In this document: one piece after another, positions 48,017-61,266 of the stretch
Position numbering within the stretch: position 1 is the stretch's first letter
How the letters are laid out: the number at the start of each line of letters is the position of its first letter
Source: Actinobacillus arthritidis
Lineage (GTDB): Bacteria; Pseudomonadota; Gammaproteobacteria; Enterobacterales; Pasteurellaceae
Direction: 5' to 3'
NCBI RefSeq assembly: GCF_029774155.1
Contig: NZ_CP103833.1
Span: 2,046,001-2,110,000 of the forward strand
Length of the DNA: 64,000 nt
Made by a program: the position numbers and the translations under genes
The notes under the pieces: generated by a model
The model's input: only the letters and a program-made list of their open reading frames with translations
What the model was told of the DNA's origin: nothing
Databases searched by the model: none

Positions 48017-50122
48017 ATGGCTCGTATAACTCCTATTGAGCAATATCGTAACATCGGTATTAGTGCTCACATTGATGCAGGTAAAACAACTACCTCTGAG
48101 CGTATTTTGTTCTATACAGGCGTAAGTCACAAAATCGGTGAAGTTCACGATGGTGCGACAACAATGGACTGGATGGAACAAGAACAAGAGCGTGGTATCA
48201 CGATCACATCTGTCGCAACGACAGCATTCTGGTCTGGTATGTCACAACAATACAAACAGCACCGTATCAACGTTATCGATACTCCAGGACACGTAGACTT
48301 TACTATCGAAGTAGAGCGTTCAATGCGTGTTCTTGACGGTGCGGTAATGGTTTACTGTGCGGTAGGTGGTGTTCAGCCTCAATCTGAAACTGTATGGCGT
48401 CAAGCAAATAAATACCAAGTTCCACGTATTGCGTTCGTAAATAAAATGGACCGTACAGGTGCAAACTTCTTACGTGTTGTTGAGCAAATCAAAACTCGTT
48501 TAGGTGGTAACTCTGTTGCATTACAACTTCCTATCGGTGCGGAAGATAGCTTCAAAGGTGTAGTTGACTTAATCAAAATGAAAGCAATTAACTGGAATGA
48601 AGCTGACCAAGGTATGACTTTTACATACGAAGATATCCCTGCGGATATGCTTGATGCATGTGAAGAACGTCGTGCGATGTTAGTTGAAGCAGCGACTGAA
48701 GCATCAGAAGAGTTAATGGAAAAATTCTTTAGTGGTGAAGAGCTAACTGAAGAAGAAATCAAAACAGCATTACGTCAACGTGTATTAGCAGGCGAAATCA
48801 TCCCTGTTTGCTGTGGCTCTGCATTCAAAAATAAAGGTGTTCAAGCAATGCTTGATGCAGTAATCGATTATTTACCGGCACCGACTGATATCCCAGCAAT
48901 CAAAGGTATCAACGAAGATGAAACTGAAGGTGAGCGTCACGCAAGCGATGATGAGCCATTTGCGGCATTAGCATTCAAAATTGCAACTGACCCATTCGTA
49001 GGTAACTTAACATTCTTCCGTGTTTACTCTGGTGTAATCAATTCTGGTGATACAGTTTACAACTCAGTAAAACAAAAACGTGAACGTTTCGGTCGTATCG
49101 TACAGATGCACGCTAACAAACGTGAAGAAATCAAAGAAGTTCGTGCGGGCGATATCGCGGCGGCAATCGGTTTAAAAGATGTTGGTACAGGTGACACCTT
49201 ATGTGCACAAGACGCACCAATTATTCTTGAGCGTATGGAATTCCCAGAGCCAGTAATTTCTGTAGCAGTAGAACCAAAAACTAAAGCTGACCAAGAGAAA
49301 ATGGGCTTAGCATTAGGTCGTCTTGCACAAGAAGACCCTTCATTCCGTGTTCACACAGATGAAGAGTCAGGTGAAACTATCATCTCAGGTATGGGTGAGT
49401 TACACTTAGATATCATCGTTGACCGTATGCGTCGTGAATTCAAAGTTGAAGCGAACATCGGTAAACCACAAGTATCTTACCGTGAAACTATCCGTACACG
49501 TGTTAACGATGTTGAAGGTAAACACGCAAAACAATCTGGTGGTCGCGGTCAGTACGGTCACGTTGTAATCGACTTATACCCATTAGACCCAGAAGGTCCT
49601 GGTTACGAGTTCGTGAACGAGATCAAAGGTGGTGTGATTCCTGGTGAATTTATCCCAGCAGTTGATAAAGGTATCCAAGAACAACTTAAATCTGGTCCAT
49701 TAGCGGGTTACCCAGTAGAAGACATCGGTGTACGTTTACACTTCGGTTCATACCACGATGTTGACTCATCTGAGTTAGCGTTCAAACTTGCGACGTCATT
49801 AGCGTTTAAAGCGGCGTTCGCAAAAGCTAACCCAGTATTACTTGAGCCAATCATGAAAGTTGAAGTGGAAACTCCACCAGACTACGTTGGTGATGTAATC
49901 GGTGACTTAAGCCGTCGTCGTGCAATGGTTAACGGTCAAGAAGCGAATGAGTTCGTTGTTAAGATCAATGCAGAAGTTCCATTATCAGAAATGTTTGGTT
50001 ATGCAACAGACTTACGTTCACAAACTCAAGGTCGTGCATCTTACTCAATGGAACCATTAAAATACGCAGAAGCACCTACAAGTGTTGCTAATGCAATTAT
50101 TGAAGCTCGTAAAGCTAAATAA
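48017..50122 (+). CDS. fusA: elongation factor G
   Basis: 701 residues. GTPase that drives ribosomal translocation. G1 [16 protein letters not shown]3 [10 protein letters not shown]4 NKMDRTGA, then domains II-V ending in [13 protein letters not shown]. Hairpins lie on both sides: AAGGCTTCA/TGAAGCCTT at about 47932-47963, and AAGCCTC/GAGGCTT at about 50137-50162 before tuf; both may tune transcription between genes. Strong codon bias for high expression. Confidence 0.98.
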   Translation: MARITPIEQYRNIGISAHIDAGKTTTSERILFYTGVSHKIGEVHDGATTMDWMEQEQERGITITSVATTAFWSGMSQQYKQHRINVIDTPGHVDFTIEVERSMRVLDGAVMVYCAVGGVQPQSETVWRQANKYQVPRIAFVNKMDRTGANFLRVVEQIKTRLGGNSVALQLPIGAEDSFKGVVDLIKMKAINWNEADQGMTFTYEDIPADMLDACEERRAMLVEAATEASEELMEKFFSGEELTEEEIKTALRQRVLAGEIIPVCCGSAFKNKGVQAMLDAVIDYLPAPTDIPAIKGINEDETEGERHASDDEPFAALAFKIATDPFVGNLTFFRVYSGVINSGDTVYNSVKQKRERFGRIVQMHANKREEIKEVRAGDIAAAIGLKDVGTGDTLCAQDAPIILERMEFPEPVISVAVEPKTKADQEKMGLALGRLAQEDPSFRVHTDEESGETIISGMGELHLDIIVDRMRREFKVEANIGKPQVSYRETIRTRVNDVEGKHAKQSGGRGQYGHVVIDLYPLDPEGPGYEFVNEIKGGVIPGEFIPAVDKGIQEQLKSGPLAGYPVEDIGVRLHFGSYHDVDSSELAFKLATSLAFKAAFAKANPVLLEPIMKVEVETPPDYVGDVIGDLSRRRAMVNGQEANEFVVKINAEVPLSEMFGYATDLRSQTQGRASYSMEPLKYAEAPTSVANAIIEARKAK

Positions 50123-50172
50123 TTTATCTTTTAACTTAAAGCCTCAGCAATAGGGCGGAGGCTTATTTCTAG

Positions 50173-51368
<1,196 letters not shown>

Positions 51369-51409
51369 TTAGGTTTTGACTTAATATTTAATCAAGCGAA
51401 AAGCTAGAG

Positions 51410-51437
51410 AAGGCGTGTCGAAAGACACGCCTTTTTG
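51410..51437 (+). terminator. terminator of the str operon
   Basis: AAGGCGTGTC and GACACGCCTT, GAAA loop, then TTTG. Confidence 0.88.
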
Positions 51438-51533
51438 TTTGAAGTAAGCGTAATTTATCGTATGAACTTTTAGGATAACTTGCCTAGCTTTCTTCTCATC
51501 CCATCTATTATCTATCTCAAGTAAGTATATTTT

Positions 51534-52289
51534 ATGATTTCTGCCCAACTTTCCATTAAACCGATCGGAATTGTTTATAGTCCTTATGATGAAAAATTTT
51601 CTATACCGCGTCAGCCAAATTTAGTGAATGAAGGAAAAGGTATATTAAAGCTACTACCGCCTTATAATTCGCCTGATGCGGTGAGAGGTATTGAGCAATT
51701 TAGCCATTTGTGGCTAATTTTCCAATTTCATCAAATCCCCGAGCGAGAATGGCATGCAACGGTACGTCCGCCTCGTTTAGGTGGGAATGAACGGATAGGT
51801 GTGTTTGCTAGTCGAGCGACACATCGTCCAAATCCGATTGGCTTATCTAAAGTAGCATTAGAAGGTGTTGAGATTAGTAATGGAGAAGTATTATTAAAAC
51901 TAGGTAGTGTGGATTTAGTTAATGGTACGCCAATTCTAGATATTAAACCTTATATTGCGTATGCCGACAGTGAACCTGATGCGCGTTCCGGTTTTGCGCA
52001 AGATAAACCGCAAGCCAAACTGGCGGTTGAGTTCTCGGAACAAGTATTACAAGCGGTCAAATTTTGCCAAAATTTTGCAAATTTCGGTATTACACAGCCA
52101 CTTGATTTTATTCGTAATGTGATTGAGCAAGACCCTCGTCCGGCTTATCAACAAGGTAAAATTACTGGGCGGATTTATGGCATGAACCTTGCCGGCTATA
52201 ATATTCGTTGGCAAATTTGTATGCAAAACGCCAATAAAGCTATCGTTCTGAATATCGAAAATGAACTTAATGGGAAAAAGCCCCTCTAA
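51534..52289 (+). CDS. trmO: tRNA N6-threonylcarbamoyladenosine methyltransferase TrmO
   Basis: 251 residues of the TrmO (YaeB, formerly TsaA) family, which N6-methylates t6A37 in some threonine tRNAs with S-adenosylmethionine. Family stretches are [19 protein letters not shown] at the N-terminus, [29 protein letters not shown] and [15 protein letters not shown]. An in-frame uptake signal near 52050 encodes LQAVKF, so the gene tolerates the signal in coding sequence. Weak ribosome site (AAGTAAG). Confidence 0.92.
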   Translation: MISAQLSIKPIGIVYSPYDEKFSIPRQPNLVNEGKGILKLLPPYNSPDAVRGIEQFSHLWLIFQFHQIPEREWHATVRPPRLGGNERIGVFASRATHRPNPIGLSKVALEGVEISNGEVLLKLGSVDLVNGTPILDIKPYIAYADSEPDARSGFAQDKPQAKLAVEFSEQVLQAVKFCQNFANFGITQPLDFIRNVIEQDPRPAYQQGKITGRIYGMNLAGYNIRWQICMQNANKAIVLNIENELNGKKPL

Positions 52290-52331
52290 GCTAGCACTTT
52301 GAGTTGAACTCATAATCATCGAGGAGACAGG

Positions 52332-53039
52332 ATGAAATTACAAAAAATTCTTGCAATTTTACCGCTTGCTTTCACTAGCATGGTAAGTCATGCCGAAGAA
52401 AAAGCAACAACAAACAATATGCCAACTCAATTTTCCTTCTCTACGGAAGTGAGCCGTACAGTAGAGAAAGACTTAATGCGAGCAATGGTTTATAGCCAGA
52501 AAGTCGGCAAGTCATTATCAGAACTTAAATCAACGGTATCGACAAATCTGAACAAAGTGATTGCGGATGCGAAACCTTATATGGGCATTAAAATTCAGAC
52601 GGAAGGTGTGAGCAGTTACCCTAATTATAATCAAAAAAATAAAGTAGATGGCTGGGTGGTAGAAGGCCGAATTCTGTTTGAAACCAAAGATTTTGTTGCG
52701 ATGGCGAAAGTGCTGGATAATTTAGGCGATGAAGTGGCGATTAGTCATATTTCATTTAGTGTTTCGCCGGAAAAAATGGCGGCATTGGAAGATGAAATGA
52801 CCTTAGATATTATCAAACAATTTCAGCATAAGGCGGAAGTAGTACAGAAAGGCTTAAATGCGAAACGTTATACCTTAAGCCAAGTACAATTAGAAACGCC
52901 TAATGGTGAAGGTATGCATCAACGCCCGATGATGGCGATGGCAAAAAGCAGTTATGCCGCACAGGAGAGCAGTTTGCCACTTGAAGCGGGCAGTGAAACG
53001 ATTTCAGCAAGAGCATCCGGTACGGTGACCTTCGAGTAA
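52332..53039 (+). CDS. SIMPL domain periplasmic protein (DUF541)
   Basis: 235 residues. Signal peptide MKLQKILAILPLAFTSMVSHA, then a SIMPL (YggE-like) fold: FSFSTEVSRTVEKDLMRA, VDGWVVEGRILFETKDF and the late SARASGTVTFE. Members are periplasmic or surface proteins of unclear function, some linked to oxidative stress. GAGGAGAC lies just before the start. Confidence 0.82.
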   Translation: MKLQKILAILPLAFTSMVSHAEEKATTNNMPTQFSFSTEVSRTVEKDLMRAMVYSQKVGKSLSELKSTVSTNLNKVIADAKPYMGIKIQTEGVSSYPNYNQKNKVDGWVVEGRILFETKDFVAMAKVLDNLGDEVAISHISFSVSPEKMAALEDEMTLDIIKQFQHKAEVVQKGLNAKRYTLSQVQLETPNGEGMHQRPMMAMAKSSYAAQESSLPLEAGSETISARASGTVTFE

Positions 53040-53178
53040 GCGTTATTTTTTCTAAGAAAATGTGTAGTGTTATTTGCATTAGACGTTTTTTAGAAGGACT
53101 ATCGAATTTAATTTGATAGCATTGGAAAGCACAGACATATCTGTGTCATTTAATTTCATTTTTAAGGAAACAACAATA

Positions 53179-53865
53179 ATGAAAAAATATTTCGCCGAGT
53201 TTTTCGGTACATTTTGGTTAGTATTTGGTGGTCACGGTAGTGCAGTTTTAGCGACAGGTATTCCGGAGTTAGGTATTGGTTATGCAGGCGTATCACTGGC
53301 ATTTGGTTTAACCGTATTAACCATGGCTTATGCAGTAGGTCATATTTCAGGTGGTCACTTTAACCCAGCAGTTTCGATTGGCTTATTAGTAGGTGGTCGT
53401 TTTAATGCAAAAGATTTAGTGCCTTATATTGTGGCACAAGTTGTCGGTGCGATTGCGGCAGCAACAGTGTTATATACGATTGCTTCGGGCGCAAGAGGTT
53501 TTGATGTTACGGCTGGTTTTGCAAGTAACGGTTTTGCAGAACACTCACCTCACGGTTATTCAATGGTGGCGGCACTTGTGATTGAAGTGGTGTTAACCGC
53601 ATTCTTCTTAATTATCATTATGGGTGCAACCGACAAACGTGCACCGGCAGGTTTTGCACCGATTGCGATTGGTTTAGGTTTAACGTTAATTCACTTAATT
53701 TCAATTCCGGTAACTAATACTTCGGTAAATCCGGCTCGTTCAACCGGTGTTGCATTATTCCAAGGTTCTTGGGCGATTGAACAATTATGGTTATTCTGGG
53801 TTGCACCAATTTTAGGTGCGATTATCGGTGCATTAGTATATCGTTTTATTGCTGAAGAAAAATAA
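53179..53865 (+). CDS. aqpZ: aquaporin Z
   Basis: 228 residues from the ATG at 53179 ([15 protein letters not shown]) with AAGGAAA upstream; the frame extends further but is not coding. Six helices and two NPA loops ([11 protein letters not shown] near residue 62; [15 protein letters not shown] near 184). Cysteine or histidine positions at the ar/R filter suit a water channel: arginine of the second NPAR is present. Followed by a terminator. Confidence 0.95.
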   Translation: MKKYFAEFFGTFWLVFGGHGSAVLATGIPELGIGYAGVSLAFGLTVLTMAYAVGHISGGHFNPAVSIGLLVGGRFNAKDLVPYIVAQVVGAIAAATVLYTIASGARGFDVTAGFASNGFAEHSPHGYSMVAALVIEVVLTAFFLIIIMGATDKRAPAGFAPIAIGLGLTLIHLISIPVTNTSVNPARSTGVALFQGSWAIEQLWLFWVAPILGAIIGALVYRFIAEEK

Positions 53866-53886
53866 GCTTTAGTATCGTATAATTAT

Positions 53887-53915
53887 GCGGCGCTATTTCG
53901 GTAGCGCCGCATTTT
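53887..53915 (+). terminator. terminator of aqpZ
   Basis: GCGGCGCTA and TAGCGCCGC with a 6-base loop, then ATTTTG. Confidence 0.85.
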
Positions 53916-53939
53916 GTTTATAAGAGATATAGGATAAAT

Positions 53940-54080
53940 ATGAAATCGTTACTTAAACTTTTGGCGCTTACTGTAGGCTGTGGTCTATTAAGCGGCTGTT
54001 TAGTCACTTCGGTTGTGAGTGGTGTTGTTGGGACGGCTGTTGATGTAGTTGATACGGTTACACCGGATATTACCGATTAA
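53940..54080 (+). CDS. small lipoprotein, 46 residues
   Basis: MKSLLKLLALTVGCGLLSGC gives a signal peptide with the lipobox LLSGC, and a short glycine/valine-rich tail follows (SVVSGVVGTAVDVVDTVTP). The ATG has AGGATAA upstream. Similar tiny lipoproteins are widespread in Gammaproteobacteria, without known function; some resemble entericidins in size only. Followed by a short uptake-signal hairpin. Confidence 0.75.
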   Translation: MKSLLKLLALTVGCGLLSGCLVTSVVSGVVGTAVDVVDTVTPDITD

Positions 54081-54104
54081 TTTTGTACATTTCGTGTGAA
54101 ATCA

Positions 54105-54129
54105 GACCGCTTGTTCTAACTAAGCGGTC
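54105..54129 (+). terminator. inverted uptake-signal pair, outward orientation
   Basis: GACCGCTT and AAGCGGTC with a 9-base loop, then ATTTTATTT. Confidence 0.65.
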
Positions 54130-54225
54130 ATTTTATTTCTATATTTTTGCAAACCTTTGCAATTCTGTGATAAACCGCTACAATAAATCGTATTTTTACC
54201 TAAATATATAAAAAAGGAATCTTTA

Positions 54226-54822
54226 ATGAAAATCGCAAAAAATGTTGTTCCAAGCATTGCTTATCAAGTTCGTACGCAAGATGGCGTGTTAGTTGATGAA
54301 GCACCGGTAAACCAGCCGTTAGAATATTTACATGGTCATAACAATCTTGTTGAAGGTTTAGAAAAAGCACTTGAAGGCAAAGCAGTTGGTGATGTTTTTG
54401 AAGTTCGCGTTAAACCGGAAGAAGGTTACGGCGAATACAACGAAAATATGGTTCAACGTGTACCAAAAGATGTATTTATGGGCGTTGATGAGTTAGAAGT
54501 CGGTATGCGTTTTATCGCTGATACGGATTTAGGTCCATTACCGGTAGTTATTACTGAAGTTGACGGTGATGAAGTTGTGGTAGACGGTAACCATATGTTA
54601 GCAGGTCAAGAATTACTTTTCTCTGTTGAAGTGGTTGCAACACGTGAAGCGACACTAGAAGAAATCGCACACGGTCATATTCATTCAGGTCACGAACACG
54701 GCGGTTGCTGTGGTGGTCACGGTGAGGAAGGCGGTTGCGGATGTGGCGGTCACGATCATGATCACGAACATCACCACCATCATCACGATCACGGCGTACG
54801 CGGTTGCGGTGGTCACCACTAA
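54226..54822 (+). CDS. slyD: FKBP-type peptidyl-prolyl isomerase SlyD
   Basis: 198 residues. FKBP domain (1-70 and 130-150) with an inserted IF chaperone domain (about 72-130); motifs YQVRTQDGVLVDEAPVNQPLEYLHG and VKPEEGYGEYNENM. The tail from residue 148 is very rich in histidine, cysteine and glycine (GGCCGGHGEEGGCGCGGH), binding nickel or zinc. SlyD folds proteins and supplies nickel to hydrogenase or urease; Actinobacillus urease would be a plausible client, but no such gene lies here. Confidence 0.95.
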   Translation: MKIAKNVVPSIAYQVRTQDGVLVDEAPVNQPLEYLHGHNNLVEGLEKALEGKAVGDVFEVRVKPEEGYGEYNENMVQRVPKDVFMGVDELEVGMRFIADTDLGPLPVVITEVDGDEVVVDGNHMLAGQELLFSVEVVATREATLEEIAHGHIHSGHEHGGCCGGHGEEGGCGCGGHDHDHEHHHHHHDHGVRGCGGHH

Positions 54823-54945
54823 TTTAATTAATTTCTTATTGGCGCAAGCGGTTATCGCTTGTGCCTTTTTAGTTTTTTTCAAATCAAACTGACGTACCTC
54901 TCAATACGCCGATAGTCAAAATATAATAAAATACAGAGCAGTGTT

Positions 54946-56473
54946 ATGAGCAATCCAACCATTCAATCCGGCACAGATTATCTCCGTGCTATCTTAAGTT
55001 CAAATATCTATGATCTTGCACAAGTCACACCACTCCAAAAAATGGAAAAACTTTCTGAGCGTCTAGGTAATCAAATTTTTATCAAACGTGAAGATCGCCA
55101 ACCAGTACACAGTTTCAAATTACGTGGTGCGTTTGCGATGATCTCAAATCTTTCAGCCAGTCAAAAAGCGGCAGGCGTTATTACCGCATCAGCAGGAAAT
55201 CACGCTCAAGGTGTTGCACTTTCGGCAAAACATTTAGGACTTCGTGCCTTGATCGTAATGCCACAAAATACACCGGCAATTAAAGTGGATGCAGTAAGAG
55301 GATTCGGTGGTGAGGCGTTATTATTTGGTGCTAATTTTGATGAAGCAAAAGCGAAAGCATTGGAACTTGCCGAAGAACTTGGTATGACTTTTGTACCACC
55401 GTTTGATCACCCAATGGTAATTGCTGGTCAAGGCACAATCGGTATGGAATTAGTACAGCAACGTTCTGATTTGGATTATGTGTTTGTGCCGGTCGGTGGT
55501 GGTGGTTTAGGCGCTGGTATTGCGGTATTGATTAAACAGGTTTTACCGAATGTGAAAGTGATTGGTGTTGAATCTAAGGATTCAGCTTGCTTAAAACACG
55601 CATTGAAAGTGGGCAAACCGGATAATTTGGAGCGTGTCGGTTTATTTGCAGACGGGATTGCGGTCAGACGTATTGGTGATGAAACTTTCCTCTTATGTCA
55701 GCAATATATTGATGAAGTGGTATTGGTCGATAATGATCAAATTTGTGCCGCAATGAAGGATATTTTTGAAAATGTACGTGCAGTAGCAGAGCCTTCTGGG
55801 GCGACTTCATTAGCCGGCTTAAAGAAATATATCAAAGAGCATCAGATTGAAGGTAAAAACTTTGCTTGCGTGCTTTCAGGTGCGAATTTAAATTTCCATA
55901 CGTTACGTTATGTTTCGGAACGTTGTGAAATCGGTGAGAAACACGAAGCCTTATTAGCGGTAACCATTCCGGAGCAAAAGGGCAGTTTCTTAAAATTCTG
56001 TGAAATTTTAGGTAATCGAGCAGTAACCGAATTTAATTATCGTCATTCTGATGATCATAAAGCGTGTATTTTTGTCGGCGTGCGTATTAGCGGTAGTGCG
56101 GAAAAGGTAGAGATTATTCGAGATTTACAGCGAGCATGGTTATGATGTCACCGATCTTTCCGATGATGATATTGCAAAAACACATATTCGCTATATGGTA
56201 GGTGGTCGTCCATCAACAGTTAGCCACGAGCAACTTTATAGTTTTGAGTTCCCTGAACAAAAAGGGGCATTATTAAAATTCTTACAAACATTAACCGATT
56301 GGGATATTTCTTTATTCCATTATCGTGCACATGGTGCCGATTATGGCGATATTCTTGCAGCATTCACGCTAGCTGAAAATGACGTATCTCGTCTTAATCA
56401 ACATTTGGATCAATTGGGATATCGTTATCAAAATGTAACGGATAGCCCGGCATATCAATATTTTCTAAAATAG
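54946..56473 (+). pseudogene. ilvA: threonine ammonia-lyase (biosynthetic), one-base frameshift near 56130
   Basis: Deaminates threonine to 2-oxobutanoate, the first step to isoleucine. PLP lysine in VHSFKLRGAFAMI near residue 60; SAGNHAQGVA and VGGGGLGAG loops intact. The frame breaks inside the C-terminal ACT-like regulatory region: one extra base in ttacagcgagcatgg; correction gives LQ, EHGYDVTDLSDDD and about 509 residues. Two ACT-like repeats sense isoleucine. The catalytic domain is undamaged, so even a true frameshift would affect feedback rather than catalysis; a sequence error is more likely. Confidence 0.93.
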
Positions 56474-56544
56474 TAGTCAGAATTATTGATTAGAATGACT
56501 GCTTCGTTGGCAGTTTTCATTTTTCTTTTAAAGGATATAAAACA

Positions 56545-57876
56545 ATGGCAGAGCGTAAATATTTTGGTACGGATGGAGTCCGTGGTAAAGTCGGTCAATT
56601 CCCTATCACACCTGATTTTGCCTTAAAATTAGGTTGGGCGACAGGTAAAATTCTTGCAACACAGGGGACTAAACAAGTTTTAATCGGTAAAGATACACGT
56701 ATTTCCGGTTATATGTTGGAATCCGCATTAGAAGCCGGTCTTGCGGCTGGTTTGTCAGTTGCATTTGTCGGTCCAATGCCAACGCCTGCAATTGCTTATC
56801 TTACCCGTACTTTCCGTGCTGAAGCAGGTATTGTGATTTCTGCATCACATAACCCATATTACGATAATGGTATTAAATTCTTCTCAAATGTTGGGGAAAA
56901 ATTACCGGATGAAGTTGAAGAAGCGATTGAAGCACTTTTAGATCAACCGATGGATTGCGTTGAATCGGCACAATTAGGTAAAGCGACTCGAATCAATGAT
57001 GCGACCGGTCGTTATATCGAATTCTGTAAAGGCACATTCCCAGCAAATGCGAGTTTAAAAGGCTATAAAATCGTAGTGGATTGTGCAAACGGTGCAACTT
57101 ATCACATCGCACCTAATGTAATGCGTGAACTAGGTGCTGAAGTGATTGAAATCGGCACGAAGCCGGACGGTTTAAATATCAATGAAAAATGTGGTGCAAC
57201 CGATATTAAAGCATTACAAAAAGTCGTGGTTGAATCAGGTGCGGATGTCGGTCTTGCTTATGACGGTGATGGCGACCGTATTATGATGGTGGATCATTTA
57301 GGGAATAAAGTAGATGGCGACCAAATTCTGTTTATTATTGCACGTGAAGCATTACGTTCAGGCAAATTACACGGCGGTGTAGTCGGTACGTTAATGAGTA
57401 ATATGGGCTTAGAAGTGGCATTAAAACACTTAGCGATTCCATTTACTCGTGCGAATGTTGGTGACCGTTACGTCCTTGAACAATTAAAAGAAAAAGGCTG
57501 GAAATTAGGCGGTGAAAACTCAGGTCATATTATCGTGTTAGATAAAAATACGACTGGTGACGGTATTATCGCTTCACTTGAAGTGCTTGCGGCGATGGAA
57601 GCACATAAAATGAGTTTAAATGATTTAGCACGTGCTGTGCCATTATTCCCGCAGGTACTCATTAATGTACGTTTTGAAGGCGGTAAAAATCCATTAGAGA
57701 GTGATGCGGTAAAAGCGGTTGCGACAGATGTAGAAAAACGTTTAGCCGGCAAAGGACGTATTCTGTTACGTAAATCTGGTACAGAGCCATTAATTCGTGT
57801 AATGGTGGAATGTGAAGACGGTGCATTGGCACAAAGCTGTGCGGAAGAAATCGTTGAAGCGGTTAAAAATAACTAA
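56545..57876 (+). CDS. glmM: phosphoglucosamine mutase
   Basis: 443 residues. Converts glucosamine-6-phosphate to glucosamine-1-phosphate for cell wall and LPS. The phosphoserine lies in [15 protein letters not shown] near residue 101; the metal loop [11 protein letters not shown] near 240; the sugar loop GGENSGHI near 323; the phosphate loop [14 protein letters not shown] near 410. Not linked to folP here. Confidence 0.97.
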   Translation: MAERKYFGTDGVRGKVGQFPITPDFALKLGWATGKILATQGTKQVLIGKDTRISGYMLESALEAGLAAGLSVAFVGPMPTPAIAYLTRTFRAEAGIVISASHNPYYDNGIKFFSNVGEKLPDEVEEAIEALLDQPMDCVESAQLGKATRINDATGRYIEFCKGTFPANASLKGYKIVVDCANGATYHIAPNVMRELGAEVIEIGTKPDGLNINEKCGATDIKALQKVVVESGADVGLAYDGDGDRIMMVDHLGNKVDGDQILFIIAREALRSGKLHGGVVGTLMSNMGLEVALKHLAIPFTRANVGDRYVLEQLKEKGWKLGGENSGHIIVLDKNTTGDGIIASLEVLAAMEAHKMSLNDLARAVPLFPQVLINVRFEGGKNPLESDAVKAVATDVEKRLAGKGRILLRKSGTEPLIRVMVECEDGALAQSCAEEIVEAVKNN

Positions 57877-57884
57877 CTAATGAC

Positions 57885-57928
57885 AAGCGGTTGAATTTTT
57901 GCAAAAATTTGCGGAAACTCGACCGCTT
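57885..57928 (+). terminator. inverted uptake-signal hairpin after glmM
   Basis: AAGCGGTTGA and TCGACCGCTT with a TTTTC tail. Confidence 0.7.
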
Positions 57929-58021
57929 TTCTTATAATGGTTTCTGTGGTATTACTTGCCGGGAAAGCCTGTATAGCGTCTTACTCTTATCTGAATATAA
58001 TACTTATAAAAAGGATTCACT

Positions 58022-58682
58022 ATGAACCAACAAGAAATGAAAAAAATTGTTGCTCAAGCCGCACTTCAGTTTGTCAAACCGGATACTATCGTAGGTGTTG
58101 GTAGCGGTTCGACCGTAAACTGCTTTATTGATGCGTTAGCTTCAATGAAAGATGATATTAAAGGTGCAGTAGCGACTTCAAAGGCTTCGGAAGAACGTTT
58201 ACGTGCGATTGGGATTGAAGTCTTTAATGCAAATGAAGTGACTGAATTAGATGTGTATATTGACGGTGCTGATGAAATAACCCCTCAAGGTGCAATGATT
58301 AAAGGCGGTGGTGCTTGCTTTAACCCGTGAGAAAATCGTTAGCTCGCTGGCGAAAAAATTTGTTTGTATCGTGGATAGCTCAAAACAAGTGGATGTACTA
58401 GGCACAACCTTCCCATTACCGGTAGAAGTGATTCCAATGGCTCGTTCTTACGTTGCTCGCCAATTAGTAGCGTTAGGCGGTTCACCGGAATATCGTGAAG
58501 GCGTAGTGACTGATAATGGTAATGTTATTTTGGATGTACACAATTTCCAAATTCTTGAGCCATTAAAAATGGAACATACCATTAATAATATCGCCGGTGT
58601 TGTCACAAATGGGATTTTTGCTCAACGTTATGCCAATGTCGCCATTGTCGGCACACCTGAAGGTGCGAAAATTATTGAATAA
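58022..58682 (+). pseudogene. rpiA: ribose-5-phosphate isomerase A, one-base frameshift near 58315
   Basis: Interconverts ribose-5-phosphate and ribulose-5-phosphate. [15 protein letters not shown] near residue 25 and [20 protein letters not shown] near residue 79 form the active site. After GGGA one extra T (gcttgctttaacc) shifts the frame; correction joins to [15 protein letters not shown] and gives 219 residues, the family length. The rpiA-serA order is conserved with H. influenzae. Probable sequence error. Confidence 0.94.
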
Positions 58683-58694
58683 TCGTATTCTTTA

Positions 58695-58762
58695 ACACAC
58701 GGAATGGCATAACAAAACTTATAATAATAAGTTCTGTTAAATTAAAAAATATTCCGTGTGTT
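58695..58762. terminator. nested double hairpin between rpiA and serA
   Basis: AACACACGGAAT and ATTCCGTGTGTT form an exact 12-bp outer stem; inside, AACAAAACTTAT pairs with ATAAGTTCTGTT with one mismatch. Probably terminates rpiA, but it is larger than a terminator needs. Confidence 0.6.
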
Positions 58763-58815
58763 TAGTTAGGCGATGTGATAAAAGTACAAGCAAACACAAC
58801 ACATAAGGACCTAAA

Positions 58816-60046
<1,231 letters not shown>

Positions 60047-60063
60047 TATTTATATCAAATGAA

Positions 60064-60105
60064 AAGCGGTGGAATTTGCAGAAAATTTTGCAAATTCCAC
60101 CGCTT
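60064..60105. terminator. inverted uptake-signal hairpin between serA and znuA
   Basis: AAGCGGTGGAATTTGC and GCAAATTCCACCGCTT, a 16-bp perfect stem with a 10-base loop, between convergent genes. Confidence 0.8.
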
Positions 60106-60121
60106 ATTTTTTATCTTTCGC

Positions 60122-61134
60122 TTATTTCAAACATTGACTAAATTCATCGGCAATCGCTTGTAAGAATTGCGGATAAGCGGTCTGGCTTAATGCGATTTTC
60201 GCGCCTAATGGATCTAATTGTCCCACTTTAACTTGCGTACCTTTGCTGAGGATTTCAATCACTTTCGGTGTGAATTGAGGTTCGGCAAATAAGCATTGTG
60301 CTTTGTGTTCAGCGATATTTTTCTTAATCACGCTTAATGTTTTCGCACCGGGTGCTACACTTGGGTTAATCGTAAATGAACCTAATGAATTTAAGCCGTA
60401 AGCACGTTCAAAATAGCCGTAAGCATCATGGAAAGTATAATAACCTTTACCTTTTACTTGTGACAATTGATTACGGATTTGTTCATTTTTAGCGGTTAAA
60501 TTTGCTTTAAATGTTGCAAGATTTTCTGCAATCTTCGCTTTTTGCTCCGGTAATTGTACGCTTAGGCGTTCTGCGATCTGTTCTGTCTGCGAGCAAGGCT
60601 TGCTTCAGGCGAGAACCAAATGTGCCAGTCTTTATCATGGTTGTGCCCTTCGTGATCATGGTGATGATCATGGCCTTCGTGAGCGTGTTCATGATGCTCA
60701 TGTTTGTGATCGTGATGTTCGTGTTTATGACCGTGTTCATGCTTATGGTCGTGATCATGTTCATGTTTTTCATCGTCATCATGATCATCATCATGTTTTT
60801 CTGTCGCATCCACAATCGCTTTAATTGCCGGTACATCATCTAAACTAAGCACCTTCTCTTTCGGTAATTTATCAATACTTTTTTCTAAAAACGTTTCTAA
60901 ATCTTCACCGACCCACACCACAAGTTGAGCAGATTTTAACTGTTCTACATCAGACGGTTTTAAGCTGTAATCGTGCGGAGATGCGGTCACAGGCAATAAT
61001 ACCTTGCTCTCTGTCACGCCTTCTGTGATTGCACTTGCGATAAAGCCTAATGGTTTGACGGTAGTCAGTACATCTGCATTTGCGACTGCGGTTGTGCCTA
61101 GCATAGCTAATGCTAAAGCGGTTTTCTTAAACAT
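60122..61134 (-). pseudogene. znuA: zinc ABC transporter substrate-binding protein ZnuA, one-base frameshift near 60598
   Basis: About 337 residues when corrected. Signal peptide MFKKTALALAMLGTTAVANA; periplasmic zinc-binding lobes with ligands in SPHDYSLKPSD and, after the join, the histidine of YYTFHDAYGYFERAYG. Between them (about residues 115-175) lies a long loop of histidine, aspartate and glutamate, typical of high-affinity ZnuA. The frame breaks after IWFSPEASL; adding one base restores TEQIAERLSVQLPEQKA. znuB and znuC are not adjacent. No clear Zur box was seen in the 130-base upstream gap. Probable sequence error. Confidence 0.92.
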
Positions 61135-61266
61135 AATATTCTCCTTTGAGATTAAAGTTGGGAAATTCTATCAAACTTCCTTAGGTTTTCATAATTTTTT
61201 TATGGGTATTTTTCATTTGTTGTTTTCTATATACTAGCGGTCAGATTTTTCTAATTTTTTACCAAT

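Noticed and set aside
54685..54892. Open frames over the slyD tail
   Set aside because: Shadows of the His/Cys/Gly-rich slyD coding sequence, with no ribosome site or family match.
60562..60839. Open frames on both strands in the His/Asp-rich stretch
   Set aside because: They are products of the repetitive CAT/GAT codons that encode the znuA metal loop; only the znuA frame fits a family.
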